Shown here: positions 17,152 to 25,361 of the stretch, piece by piece
How the letters are laid out: each line of letters starts with the position of its first letter
Numbering within the stretch: the first letter of the stretch is position 1
Source: Bacteroidales bacterium
Lineage (GTDB): Bacteria; Bacteroidota; Bacteroidia; Bacteroidales; UBA932
Direction of reading: 5' to 3'
DNA length: 60,055 nt
Assembly (NCBI GenBank): GCA_017451395.1
Contig: JAFSPR010000063.1
Span: forward strand, 1-60,055
The notes under the pieces: generated by a model
The model's database searches: none
Told to the model about the DNA's origin: nothing
What the model saw: only the letters and a program-made list of their open reading frames with translations
Position numbers and translations under genes: made by a program

Positions 17152-17607
17152 ATGAAAAAGCAAGCAAAGATTGTATTATCGGCGGCAATGCTCCTCCTCT
17201 CAGGTGGGGCCGCTATGGCGCAGACGCCAGTGACGCCCGTGAAGGCCTACAAACCGGTCGCTTCACCGGAAGGTGAATTCTCCGTATTCTCATCAATCAC
17301 CAAATACCTTGCAGCCGGAGACGTAGCCTCCCTCTCCAGTTGGTTCGCGGACAATCTGGACCTCACCGTGATCTCTTCGTCCCGCAACTGCTCCAAGGCT
17401 CAGGCCCGTCAGATCCTCCGCAATTTCTTCGGCACCTATACCCCCCGCTCCTTCGAGGTAACCCACAGGGCCTCGGAAGCCAACAAGAAATATCTTATCG
17501 GCGTCCTCAACGCCGGAGGTGAAAACTTCCAGGTCACCATCTACGCCACCTCTTCCGGCGGTGACACCTACAAGATCCAGCAACTTGGAATCGCCCGCTC
17601 CTACTGA
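17152..17607 (+). CDS. DUF4783 family secreted protein
   Basis: A 151-aa protein with a signal peptide (MKKQAKIVLSAAMLLLSGGAAMAQ). The mature domain (FSVFSSITKYLAAGDVASLSSWFADNLDL through GGDTYKIQQLGIAR) matches the NTF2-like DUF4783 family, which in Bacteroidales is frequently placed beside rlmH, as here. The function is unknown; the fold is a small alpha+beta cone that may bind a ligand or partner in the periplasm. ATG 17152 is chosen over TTG 17125 because it starts the signal peptide. Confidence 0.75.
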   Translation: MKKQAKIVLSAAMLLLSGGAAMAQTPVTPVKAYKPVASPEGEFSVFSSITKYLAAGDVASLSSWFADNLDLTVISSSRNCSKAQARQILRNFFGTYTPRSFEVTHRASEANKKYLIGVLNAGGENFQVTIYATSSGGDTYKIQQLGIARSY

Positions 17608-17622
17608 TCTCCCTGATCACCC

Positions 17623-17811
17623 TGCCGCCCCTCCCGGCAATGCCGCTTTCCCCATCTTTCACGGTAATGCCGATGGGGTGGAGGCTAAGTACTTGTACAT
17701 CAGTGGTTTACGGGGTTATTTGGAATTACCAGTAATCCCAAACACTTGCGTAACCTGCTGTGTGTTAATGGTTTAGCCTCCACCCTGTTTTTGCCGCCCC
17801 TCCCGGCAATG
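17623..17811. repeat. 20-bp perfect direct repeat bracketing a 122-bp palindromic element
   Basis: The same 20 bases (beginning TGCCGCCCC, ending CGGCAATG) occur at 17623-17642 and 17792-17811, on either side of the palindromic element at 17664-17785. Each copy contains its own small stem TGCCG/CGGCA. The repeat could be a target duplication, a recombination scar or a second repeat family. Confidence 0.7.
17664..17785 (+). repeat. 122-bp REP-like palindromic element, copy 1
   Basis: It begins GTAATGCCGAT, has perfectly complementary 13-bp outer arms (17676-17688 with 17773-17785, TTAGCCTCCACCC on the right) and an inner imperfect palindrome TTACGGGGTTATTTGG.../...TTGCGTAA (17708-17727 with 17734-17753) around ACCAGT. 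It aligns end to end with the copies at 50227-50348 (same orientation) and 51957-52078 (inverted), all 122 bp long. Confidence 0.85.
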
Positions 17812-18030
17812 TGTTGGGGCAATGAGTAACGCGTTTTTTGCGGTTTTTGTGCATTTCGTTGCCCATTTGGTCAATGATTTACACGAAAATGGCCCTTTTT
17901 GCGCGTTTCGTTGCCCGCAACTGTGAATGGTGAGAAGATGTTAACAAATGCCGGAGAAAAAGGGGCACGATGATACATCGGCTGTCTGTAATATTTTTAG
18001 AAACAGCGCTTTTAGTATTCACGTGAAAAA
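17812..18030. other. Non-coding stretch between the repeat and the araC-type promoter
   Basis: No gene is visible. The motif TTTCGTTGCCC occurs twice about 40 bp apart, in GCATTTCGTTGCCC and GCGTTTCGTTGCCC contexts (around 17860 and 17900). An opposite-strand relative, GGGGCAATGAGTAACG, lies near 17816. This is part of a 479-bp gene-free interval between the DUF4783 gene and the regulator. Confidence 0.5.
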
Positions 18031-18046
18031 TGTTTAAAAAGTATCA
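18031..18046 (+). promoter_or_regulatory. Candidate operator, regulator-side copy
   Basis: TGTTTAAAAAGTATCA matches the sequence at 18970-18985 before the PUL at 15 of 16 positions. Here it overlaps the presumed -33 position of the regulator promoter, which would suit negative autoregulation. Confidence 0.5.
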
Positions 18047-18063
18047 AAATTTTTCTATCTTTG
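18033..18063 (+). promoter_or_regulatory. Promoter of the AraC-type regulator gene
   Basis: The -7 box TATCTTTG (18056-18063) matches TAnnTTTG. A TTTA at 18033-18036 lies 19 bp upstream as a weaker -33 element. The start of transcription would be near 18070 and the leader about 17 bases. Confidence 0.55.
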
Positions 18064-18086
18064 CGGTAAGTAGACAAGAATAGGAT

Positions 18087-18965
18087 ATGGCCAACGTACT
18101 CAGGGAGGTAACACCCATCACGGACAGGGACTGTTTTTACATTGTGGAGCGCCACAAGAGCGAGTTCCTTTACCCCATTCATTCACATAAGGAGTTCGAA
18201 CTCAATTTCATAGAAAACGGCAAGGGAGTCAAGCGTGTGATAGGTGACAGCATAGAGGAGATAGGGGATCTGGAGCTTACGCTTGTTACCGGAGACGGCC
18301 TGGAGCACGCCTGGGAACAGGGCAACTGTACATCGGCCGATATCCGTGAGATCACAATCCAGTTCTCGGACTCCCTTCTGGATGAGAGGCTCCTGGGCCG
18401 AAACCAGTTTGCCTCCATAAAACGGATGTTTGACAGCGCAAGGCACGGCGTGACTTTCTCACTCACGGCCATTGCCAAAGTGTACAATCTGTTGGACACC
18501 CTGCCTTCCCTGGAGGAGCGCTTTGACCAATTCCTCAATATGCTCAAGATTCTCAATGAACTCTCCCAGGACAAGGGCGCAAGGATCCTCGCGTCCACCT
18601 CTTTTGCAAACACTAGGCAGGGAAGTGAGAGCCGCCGTATACTAAAGGTAAAGGAATATATATCAGAACATTACGCAGAAGATTTACGCCTTGACGACCT
18701 TTCTGCAATGGTGGGAATGGCCCCCAGCGCGTTCAGCCGTTTCTTCAAGCAGCACACCACCAGGAACCTGATGGATTACATAATTGACGTGAGGCTTGGG
18801 AAGGCCGCCCGTATGCTGGTGGATACCACCACGGGGATAAGCGAAATCTGCTACGCCTGCGGCTTCAACAATCTCTCAAATTTCAACCGCGCGTTCAAGA
18901 ACCGCCGCGGCTACACGCCCCGCGATTTCAGGGCTCTGTTCACCAAAAACAGGGTGTTTGTATAG
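18087..18965 (+). CDS. AraC-family transcriptional regulator of the mannan PUL
   Basis: A 292-aa regulator. Residues ~10-90 form a cupin-type ligand-binding domain (YPIHSHKEFELNFIENGKGVKRVIGD). Residues ~190-290 carry two helix-turn-helix motifs of AraC/XylS type (LRLDDLSAMVGMAPSAFSRFFKQHT and ISEICYACGFNNLSNFNRAFKNRRGYTPRDFR). It sits immediately upstream of, and in the same direction as, the PUL, where hybrid two-component or SusR-type sensors are more usual. A 16-bp motif shared by its own promoter and the PUL promoter is the likely binding site. The inducer is probably a mannan- or glucomannan-derived oligosaccharide (inference). Confidence 0.9.
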   Translation: MANVLREVTPITDRDCFYIVERHKSEFLYPIHSHKEFELNFIENGKGVKRVIGDSIEEIGDLELTLVTGDGLEHAWEQGNCTSADIREITIQFSDSLLDERLLGRNQFASIKRMFDSARHGVTFSLTAIAKVYNLLDTLPSLEERFDQFLNMLKILNELSQDKGARILASTSFANTRQGSESRRILKVKEYISEHYAEDLRLDDLSAMVGMAPSAFSRFFKQHTTRNLMDYIIDVRLGKAARMLVDTTTGISEICYACGFNNLSNFNRAFKNRRGYTPRDFRALFTKNRVFV

Positions 18966-18969
18966 CCAA

Positions 18970-18985
18970 TGTTAAAAAAGTATCA
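18970..18985 (+). promoter_or_regulatory. Candidate operator, PUL-side copy
   Basis: TGTTAAAAAAGTATCA is the near-identical partner of 18031-18046. Here it lies 18 bp upstream of the -33 box of the PUL promoter, the position expected for an AraC-type activator. Confidence 0.5.
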
Positions 18986-19003
18986 GTTTTAGATATTTTT
19001 TTA

Positions 19004-19035
19004 TTTGTTCGAAATAGGCCGAAACAATAACTTTG
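19004..19035 (+). promoter_or_regulatory. Promoter of the mannan PUL
   Basis: TTTG (19004-19007) and TAACTTTG (19028-19035) are separated by 20 bp, a full match to the Bacteroidetes consensus. Transcription should begin near 19041, just ahead of the GH5 gene. Confidence 0.7.
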
Positions 19036-19051
19036 CAAAAGTAAGTTATTT

Positions 19052-20335
19052 ATGTCGGCCAACATAATGAAAATAACACTCAAACCCGTGGTATGGACCC
19101 TTCTTGTCCTTGCCGCTTTATCGTGCTCAAAAACTCCTCAGTTCGTTACCGTAAAAGACGGTCATTTCCAGCGTGACGGAAAGCCCTACACATATGTGGG
19201 AACCAATTTCTGGTATGGCCCCATCCTGGCTTCCGAAGGCCGTGGCGGTGACATTGAGCGCCTCCAGAGGGAACTTGACACCCTGAAAGCCCTCGGCCTC
19301 ACCAATCTCCGCACCCTTGTTGGCGGAGACGGCCCTGACGGCGTATTCTCCCGCGTGGAACCCACTCTCCAGACCGCTCCCGGCGTGTATAACGACACCC
19401 TCCTCACAGGTCTTGACCGCTATCTTGTGGAACTTGGCAAGAGGGGAATGCAGACAGTCCTTTATATCAACAACTCCTGGGAGTGGAGCGGCGGATACGG
19501 CCAGTACCTCGAATGGGCCACCGGTGAAAGGACCCTCATCCCTCTTGTGGACGGCTACTGGCCCTTTATGCAGCAGATGCGTAAGTTCCAGGTATCGGAA
19601 CCCGCCCAGGAACTATATTTGGCCCATCTCAGAAACATAGTGGGCCGCACCAACAGCATTACCGGAAAGCCTTATAAGGACGATCCCGCAATCTTTGCCT
19701 GGCAACTTGGCAACGAGCCCCGCTGCTTCTCCTCGGAAAAGGATATCCAGGACGGATTCATCGGCTGGATGACAAAGGCCGCCGCAATCGTGAAGGAACT
19801 TGACCCCAACCACCTCCTTTCCACCGGCAACGAAGGCCTGATGGGCTCGGAGGAAGACATTGAACTTGTCAGAAGGGTCAATTCTATCCCCGGCATAGAC
19901 TATATGACCATCCACATCTGGCCCTACAACTGGGGCTGGGCAAAGGAGGAAAGCCTTGAAGAGGACATCCCCGCGGCCATAGAGAAAACGTCGGCCTATA
20001 TCGGCCTTCATAAGGAACTGGCTCTTGAACTGGGCCTTCCCGTGGTATGCGAGGAATTCGGTTTCCCGCGTGACGGATTCAAGGCCGATATGACGGCTTC
20101 CACCCGCGCGCGTAACGCGTATTATAAATTTGTATTCTCTCAGGTTGGCGGAAACCTTGACGGAGCCAACTTCTGGGGCTGGAGCGGTTTTGCGGAGCCC
20201 CTGCACGAGCAATGGGTGAGCGGAGACCCCTACACCGGAGACCCCGCCCAGGAGGCCCAGGGACTCAACGGCGTTTACGTTTCGGACTCTACCGTTGGAA
20301 TTATTTGCAACGCAACAAATAATCTAAACCAATAA
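19052..20335 (+). CDS. Endo-beta-1,4-mannanase, GH5 (subfamily 7-like) lipoprotein
   Basis: A 427-aa surface or periplasmic lipoprotein (lipobox LAALSC, Cys25). The (beta/alpha)8 barrel has the mannanase segments YTYVGTNFWYG and LGLTNLRTLV, acid/base E222 in WQLGNEPR, HIWPYNWGW, and nucleophile E332 in VVCEEFGFPR. This is the pattern of GH5 subfamily 7 endo-mannanases. ATG 19067 (MKITLKP) is an equally good start; it would leave a longer leader from the predicted transcription start. It is the first gene of the PUL and 28 bp ahead of susC. Confidence 0.9.
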   Translation: MSANIMKITLKPVVWTLLVLAALSCSKTPQFVTVKDGHFQRDGKPYTYVGTNFWYGPILASEGRGGDIERLQRELDTLKALGLTNLRTLVGGDGPDGVFSRVEPTLQTAPGVYNDTLLTGLDRYLVELGKRGMQTVLYINNSWEWSGGYGQYLEWATGERTLIPLVDGYWPFMQQMRKFQVSEPAQELYLAHLRNIVGRTNSITGKPYKDDPAIFAWQLGNEPRCFSSEKDIQDGFIGWMTKAAAIVKELDPNHLLSTGNEGLMGSEEDIELVRRVNSIPGIDYMTIHIWPYNWGWAKEESLEEDIPAAIEKTSAYIGLHKELALELGLPVVCEEFGFPRDGFKADMTASTRARNAYYKFVFSQVGGNLDGANFWGWSGFAEPLHEQWVSGDPYTGDPAQEAQGLNGVYVSDSTVGIICNATNNLNQ

Positions 20336-20363
20336 TAATATTAACCATTAACCAACAAAAAGC

Positions 20364-23300
20364 ATGAGACAAAAATTTGTGACCTTCATGCTGGCGCTCC
20401 TCGCCACAACTGCCCTGTTCGCGCAGAACAAGGTCAGCGGCACGGTGACCGACAACGTCGGCCCCGTCATCGGAGCCAGTGTCATGGAGAAGGGTACCAA
20501 CAACGGTGCCATCACAGACCTCGATGGTAACTACACCATCACCGTTCGCCCCGGCGCTACGCTGGTGTTCTCATCCATCGGTTATGCAACCCAGGAGATC
20601 GCCGTGGGTAACCAGAGCGTTATCAACGTGGTCCTGGGAGAGGATACCGAATTCCTGGACGAAGTAGTCGTCGTGGGATATGGTACCATGAAAAAGAGCG
20701 ACCTTGCCGGCGCTTCCGTATCCATGAAGGAAGACGACATCAAGGGCTCCATCATCACCAACGTAGACCAGTCTCTCCAGGGCCGAGCAGCCGGTGTCAC
20801 TGCTGTCCAGACCTCCGGTGCTCCTGGCTCCTCATCTTCAATCCGCGTCCGCGGTCAGGCCACCGTCAACGCAAACGCAGAGCCTCTCTACGTCATTGAC
20901 GGCGTCATTTTCCAGAGCGGCGGTACCAGCGGTGCGTCTTACGGCCTTGGTGATGCCCTTGGTAACGGTGCGGTTTCCACAATCTCTCCTCTATCCACCA
21001 TCAACCCTGCCGATATCGTGAGCATGGAAATCCTCAAGGATGCATCGGCAACCGCCATCTACGGTGCCCAGGGTGCAAACGGCGTTATTCTCATTACCAC
21101 AAAACGCGGTAAGACCGGAGACGCCAAGTTTACTTACGAAGGCATGGTTGCTGTACAGCGCCAGACCAAGCGTATCGATCTGCTCAATCTCCGCCAGTTC
21201 GCCGAGTACTATAATGACCTTGCAGCAGTGGGACAGGTAGACGTGGATAGCCGCTATGCGGATCCTTCTGCCCTTGGCGTAGGTACTAACTGGCAGGATG
21301 CAATCTTCCGCACGGCCATCCAGCATCAGCATCAGCTGAGCGCCAGTGGCGGTACCGACAAAGTCAAATACTATGTTTCAGGTTCATACATGAACCAGGA
21401 CGGTACCATCATTGGTTCCAGTTTTGAGCGTTTTGGTTTCCGTACAAACCTGGATGCCGCCCTCAAACGCTGGTGGAACATTGGCGTGAACCTTTCTTAC
21501 AGCCACACCAACGAGAGCCTCAAGCTTGCCGACTCCACAGAAGGTATCATCATCTATGCTCTCACATCACTTCCCAGCGCCCCTATCTATGACCTTGACG
21601 GTAACTATGCCAATATCCAGATGCCGAACTACAAGATTGTCAACCCCGTTGCCAAGGCAATGCTCAATGACATACTTCTTGCCAGGCAGTCCCTGAACGG
21701 TAATATTTTCTCTGATATTACTTTCCTCAAGAACTTTACATGGCGTGCGGAACTTGGTTTTGACATTAACAGTTCCAAGGCCGATACTTTTGAGCCTACC
21801 GCAGAATTCGGTTCGTACATCAACAACACCAATAGTGGCCGCAACCAGAAAAACAGCGGCGTTTACTGGCAGCTCAAAAACTATGTGACCTATGCCAACA
21901 CTTTCGGTAAGCACAGCGTTACTGCCATGGTCGGCCAGGAAGCCTGGGAAAGCAAGTGGGATTACACCTCCATTGAGAACGGCGACCTTCCTGCCGACAA
22001 CGTACACAATATCTCCCTCGGCCGTGCCGATCCAAAGATCGGCCAGGGATTTGGATCCAGCGCAATGGCATCCTTCTTTACCCGTGAGACTTACAACTAC
22101 GATAACCGCTATATCGGAACATACACATTCCGTTATGATGGTTCTTCCAACTTCGGTCCCAAGAACCGCTGGGCTCCTTTCCACTCATTTGCACTGGCAT
22201 GGCGCTTTACCAATGAACCATTCTTCCCTGAAGCGGTAAAGAGTGTCCTCAATGACGCCAAACTTCGCGTTGGCTGGGGTCAGACCGGTAACGCCAATAT
22301 CGGCGGATACAAGTGGGGCGCTCCCATGCAGAAGGTTGCAACGGCCCTTGGTGTGGGTTATCGCCAGGCACAGCTTGCCAATACTTCTATCCAATGGGAA
22401 AAACAGCAGCAGTGGAACGTGGGATTGGACCTTAACTTCTTCAACAACCGTCTCAACTTTATCATAGACTGGTATGACAAGCGTTCCAACGGAATGCTCA
22501 TGAAGCTCATGATGCCTACCTATATGGGTACCGAGGGCAATGAGTCAGCTACCATCACCGCTCCCTATGGAAACTACGGTTCAATCATGAACACAGGTGT
22601 AGAATTTACAATCAACGCCCATCCCATTGAAACCAGGAATTTCCACTGGAGCACTGAAGGCCAGATCTCCTTCAACACCAACCGCCTCCTTGCACTTAAC
22701 GGAACGGCTTCCGCTCCCATTACCGGTAAGGGACAGTGGGATGATGTCGTCACGATGACTCAGGTTGGAGAACCCCTGTACAGCTTCTACGGCTGGGTTA
22801 CAGACGGTATCTACGAGAGCTTGGAAGACCTCCAGAATTCTCCTCACACGGAGAATTATCCCGAAGACGGTGTTTCATTCAACCAGTACACCACTCCTTG
22901 GATTGGAGATATCAAGTTCAAGGATATTAGCGGCCCGGACGGCGTTCCGGACGGTAAGATTGACGACCACGACAAAACCAATATCGGCTCACCTATGCCG
23001 CTGTTCACCTTCGGCTGGACCAATACCTTCACATACAAGAACTGGGACCTTTCAATCTTCATCAACGGAACATACGGAAACAAGGTGTTCAACTACCTTG
23101 ACATGAACCTGAGCAACATGAAGAGCGCATGGGCCAACCAGCCCACCGTGGTCCTTGAGCGTACAAAACTGGAGCCTATTGATCCGGATAGAGTATATGA
23201 CGGAACCGGAAATGTCTGGAATTGGTACCAGGATGTAAATAACGTTCGTATTGCCAACCCTGGCGCAAAACTGCCGCGTGCTACCATGAATGACGCCAAT

Positions 23301-23582
23301 GACAACGACCGCATCAGCGACCGCTATATAGAGGACGGTTCATATCTTCGCATAAAGAACGTCAGCCTTGGATACACCTTCCCCAAGAAGATGCTTGAAA
23401 AAGTGAAGATTGACAATCTCAGGCTCTATCTGAATATCCAGAACCTTTACACATTCACAAAGTATAGGGGATATGATCCTGAAATTGGTGCTAGCACAAC
23501 TTCTGCCAATGTGATGGGTCTGGATAACGGCCGTTATCCTTCACCCACCGTGTACTCCTTCGGCCTCAATATCACATTTTAA
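20364..23582 (+). CDS. SusC-like TonB-dependent oligosaccharide transporter
   Basis: A 1072-aa outer-membrane transporter. It has a signal peptide (ending LFAQ), a carboxypeptidase-like domain (NKVSGTVTDNVGPVIGASV, residues ~22-105), the SusC signature DEVVVVGYGTMKKSDLAGA, a plug domain (RAAGVTAVQTSGAPG, SIRVRGQATVN, PLYVIDGVIF, DPA-like and IYGAQGANGVILITTKRG) and a large barrel ending SFGLNITF. It pairs with the SusD-like protein that starts 12 bp downstream to import oligosaccharides across the outer membrane. Confidence 0.97.
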   Translation: MRQKFVTFMLALLATTALFAQNKVSGTVTDNVGPVIGASVMEKGTNNGAITDLDGNYTITVRPGATLVFSSIGYATQEIAVGNQSVINVVLGEDTEFLDEVVVVGYGTMKKSDLAGASVSMKEDDIKGSIITNVDQSLQGRAAGVTAVQTSGAPGSSSSIRVRGQATVNANAEPLYVIDGVIFQSGGTSGASYGLGDALGNGAVSTISPLSTINPADIVSMEILKDASATAIYGAQGANGVILITTKRGKTGDAKFTYEGMVAVQRQTKRIDLLNLRQFAEYYNDLAAVGQVDVDSRYADPSALGVGTNWQDAIFRTAIQHQHQLSASGGTDKVKYYVSGSYMNQDGTIIGSSFERFGFRTNLDAALKRWWNIGVNLSYSHTNESLKLADSTEGIIIYALTSLPSAPIYDLDGNYANIQMPNYKIVNPVAKAMLNDILLARQSLNGNIFSDITFLKNFTWRAELGFDINSSKADTFEPTAEFGSYINNTNSGRNQKNSGVYWQLKNYVTYANTFGKHSVTAMVGQEAWESKWDYTSIENGDLPADNVHNISLGRADPKIGQGFGSSAMASFFTRETYNYDNRYIGTYTFRYDGSSNFGPKNRWAPFHSFALAWRFTNEPFFPEAVKSVLNDAKLRVGWGQTGNANIGGYKWGAPMQKVATALGVGYRQAQLANTSIQWEKQQQWNVGLDLNFFNNRLNFIIDWYDKRSNGMLMKLMMPTYMGTEGNESATITAPYGNYGSIMNTGVEFTINAHPIETRNFHWSTEGQISFNTNRLLALNGTASAPITGKGQWDDVVTMTQVGEPLYSFYGWVTDGIYESLEDLQNSPHTENYPEDGVSFNQYTTPWIGDIKFKDISGPDGVPDGKIDDHDKTNIGSPMPLFTFGWTNTFTYKNWDLSIFINGTYGNKVFNYLDMNLSNMKSAWANQPTVVLERTKLEPIDPDRVYDGTGNVWNWYQDVNNVRIANPGAKLPRATMNDANDNDRISDRYIEDGSYLRIKNVSLGYTFPKKMLEKVKIDNLRLYLNIQNLYTFTKYRGYDPEIGASTTSANVMGLDNGRYPSPTVYSFGLNITF

Positions 23583-23594
23583 TCAAAGGAGGGA

Positions 23595-25349
23595 ATGAAT
23601 ATGAAAAGTATATTTAAATATATTGCAATTGCAGCTGTAGTTCTGACCGGTGCCGCCTCCTGCGAAAAATTCCTGGACCGTCCCACAGAAGACACCTACA
23701 ACGAATCCAACTTCTACCAAAACGATGAGCAGTGCATTCAGGGCGTGAATTACCTTTATAATTCTCCTTGGAATGACTTCACGCGTGGTTACTACAAGGT
23801 AGGTGAGGTCATGTCCGGCAACCTTTATATGGGGGGAAGTCCTTATATGATGTTCACTGTTAACAGCACAGACACAGACCTCAGCAATATGTCCAAGTCG
23901 CTCTGGGCTGTAAATACCCACTGCTCAATTGTTTATAACCGTATCCTCAAGGCCGATATTACTCCTTCGGTGAAGAACCAGTGCCTGGGTGAGACTTTGA
24001 CCATGAAGGCTCTTGCATACTTCTACCTGGTACGTTCATTCGGTGATGTCCCCATCATTCACGACATTGCCGCAGAGGTGGCCGGTGCCAAATACAACGA
24101 AGTACGCAGGGTCCGCAAGGCCGATGTCTATGAGTACATTGTAATGCTTCTTGAGCAGGCTATGACCCTTCTTCCTAAGCATACATCCGGATTTGACTCC
24201 TATGGCCGCATTGATTATTATGCCGCAGAGGCCCTTCTTGCCAAGGTTTACCTCACAAAGGCCGGTGTGAGCGGAGAGTTGAGTCAGGCCGATCTTGACG
24301 AGGCCGCTCGCCTTGCCAAGGAAGTCATTGATAATTCCGGACGTGAACTTATGGAAAACTATGAGGACATTTTCCGCGGTCATAACAATAAGAATAAAGA
24401 ATGTCTTATTTCATGGCAATGGGACGCTTCCTGTGAGCCCTGGACATCCCAGAGCTGGCTCCACTGCGAAATGGCAATGGACGGTTTCACGGACTTCGGC
24501 ACTGATGCATGGGGAGACTGGGTGGGCCCTTCCGTAGACCTGGAAGATGCCTTCAACGTAAAGCCCACCGACAACCCTCAGGGCCGCATTGACAACGATG
24601 CGCGTAGAAAAGCAACCATGATGATGGCCGGAGACGTGTACGAGTATTTCTGGAGGGATGTAGAATATGCCCCCGGAAAGAAAGGCTTCGACTACCTTAA
24701 GTTCCTCTATGACAAGAATTATGCTAAGGGCAGCCCCGGAACGCTCAAGAGCCCTACCGGAACCAACTGCGTAAAGCATCTGTATGGCCATACTGCAGAC
24801 CATATTGCCGAGATGGGCACTGCCCCTACCCGCAACATGTCAAACGGTCTTGCCACTCATATCCTCCGTCTTGCCGACGTATATCTCATCTATACGGAGG
24901 CTAAGATTGGCGCAACCCGCGGTTCCACTACGGACGCTTCGGCCATTGATGCCTTCTATGCCGTCCGCCATAGGGCTATCAAGTCTTACGACAGACCGGC
25001 CTCCGTCTCATGGCAGGATGTATGGAAGGAGCGCCGTCTTGAACTTGCCCTCGAAGGTGACCGCTGGTACGACCTTGTTCGTCTGGCTTATTATGCACCT
25101 GCGGAAGCTGTGAGTGAGATTAAAGGACAGCGCCGTTCTCAGTACAATGGCCTTCCCGACGTCTATAAGAACTACTTTGAGAGTGGCGTGTGGGATGCAT
25201 CTGCAGTGACATACGACACATCTGCGGCAGTTCCTCCCGTGGACGAGAATTCATTCATCCTTCCTTTCCCGCAGGAAGACGTTGTTTTCAACAAAAACCT
25301 TTCTGCAGAACCCGTAGAGGTTGATGTAAGGAATACTTATTCATTCTAA
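23595..25349 (+). CDS. SusD-like glycan-binding lipoprotein (RagB/SusD)
   Basis: A 584-aa lipoprotein with Cys in AASCEKF near residue 23 and the SusD opening FLDRPTEDTYNESNFYQNDEQ. Tetratricopeptide-like helices follow (LGETLTMKALAYFYLVRSFGDVPIIHD; YYAAEALLAKVYLTKAGV), and the C-terminal RagB/SusD domain shows WKERRLELALEGDRWYDLVRL. It forms the lid of the SusC transporter and binds the incoming glycan. ATG 23601 is an alternative start. Confidence 0.96.
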   Translation: MNMKSIFKYIAIAAVVLTGAASCEKFLDRPTEDTYNESNFYQNDEQCIQGVNYLYNSPWNDFTRGYYKVGEVMSGNLYMGGSPYMMFTVNSTDTDLSNMSKSLWAVNTHCSIVYNRILKADITPSVKNQCLGETLTMKALAYFYLVRSFGDVPIIHDIAAEVAGAKYNEVRRVRKADVYEYIVMLLEQAMTLLPKHTSGFDSYGRIDYYAAEALLAKVYLTKAGVSGELSQADLDEAARLAKEVIDNSGRELMENYEDIFRGHNNKNKECLISWQWDASCEPWTSQSWLHCEMAMDGFTDFGTDAWGDWVGPSVDLEDAFNVKPTDNPQGRIDNDARRKATMMMAGDVYEYFWRDVEYAPGKKGFDYLKFLYDKNYAKGSPGTLKSPTGTNCVKHLYGHTADHIAEMGTAPTRNMSNGLATHILRLADVYLIYTEAKIGATRGSTTDASAIDAFYAVRHRAIKSYDRPASVSWQDVWKERRLELALEGDRWYDLVRLAYYAPAEAVSEIKGQRRSQYNGLPDVYKNYFESGVWDASAVTYDTSAAVPPVDENSFILPFPQEDVVFNKNLSAEPVEVDVRNTYSF

Positions 25350-25361
25350 AACATACAGGAA

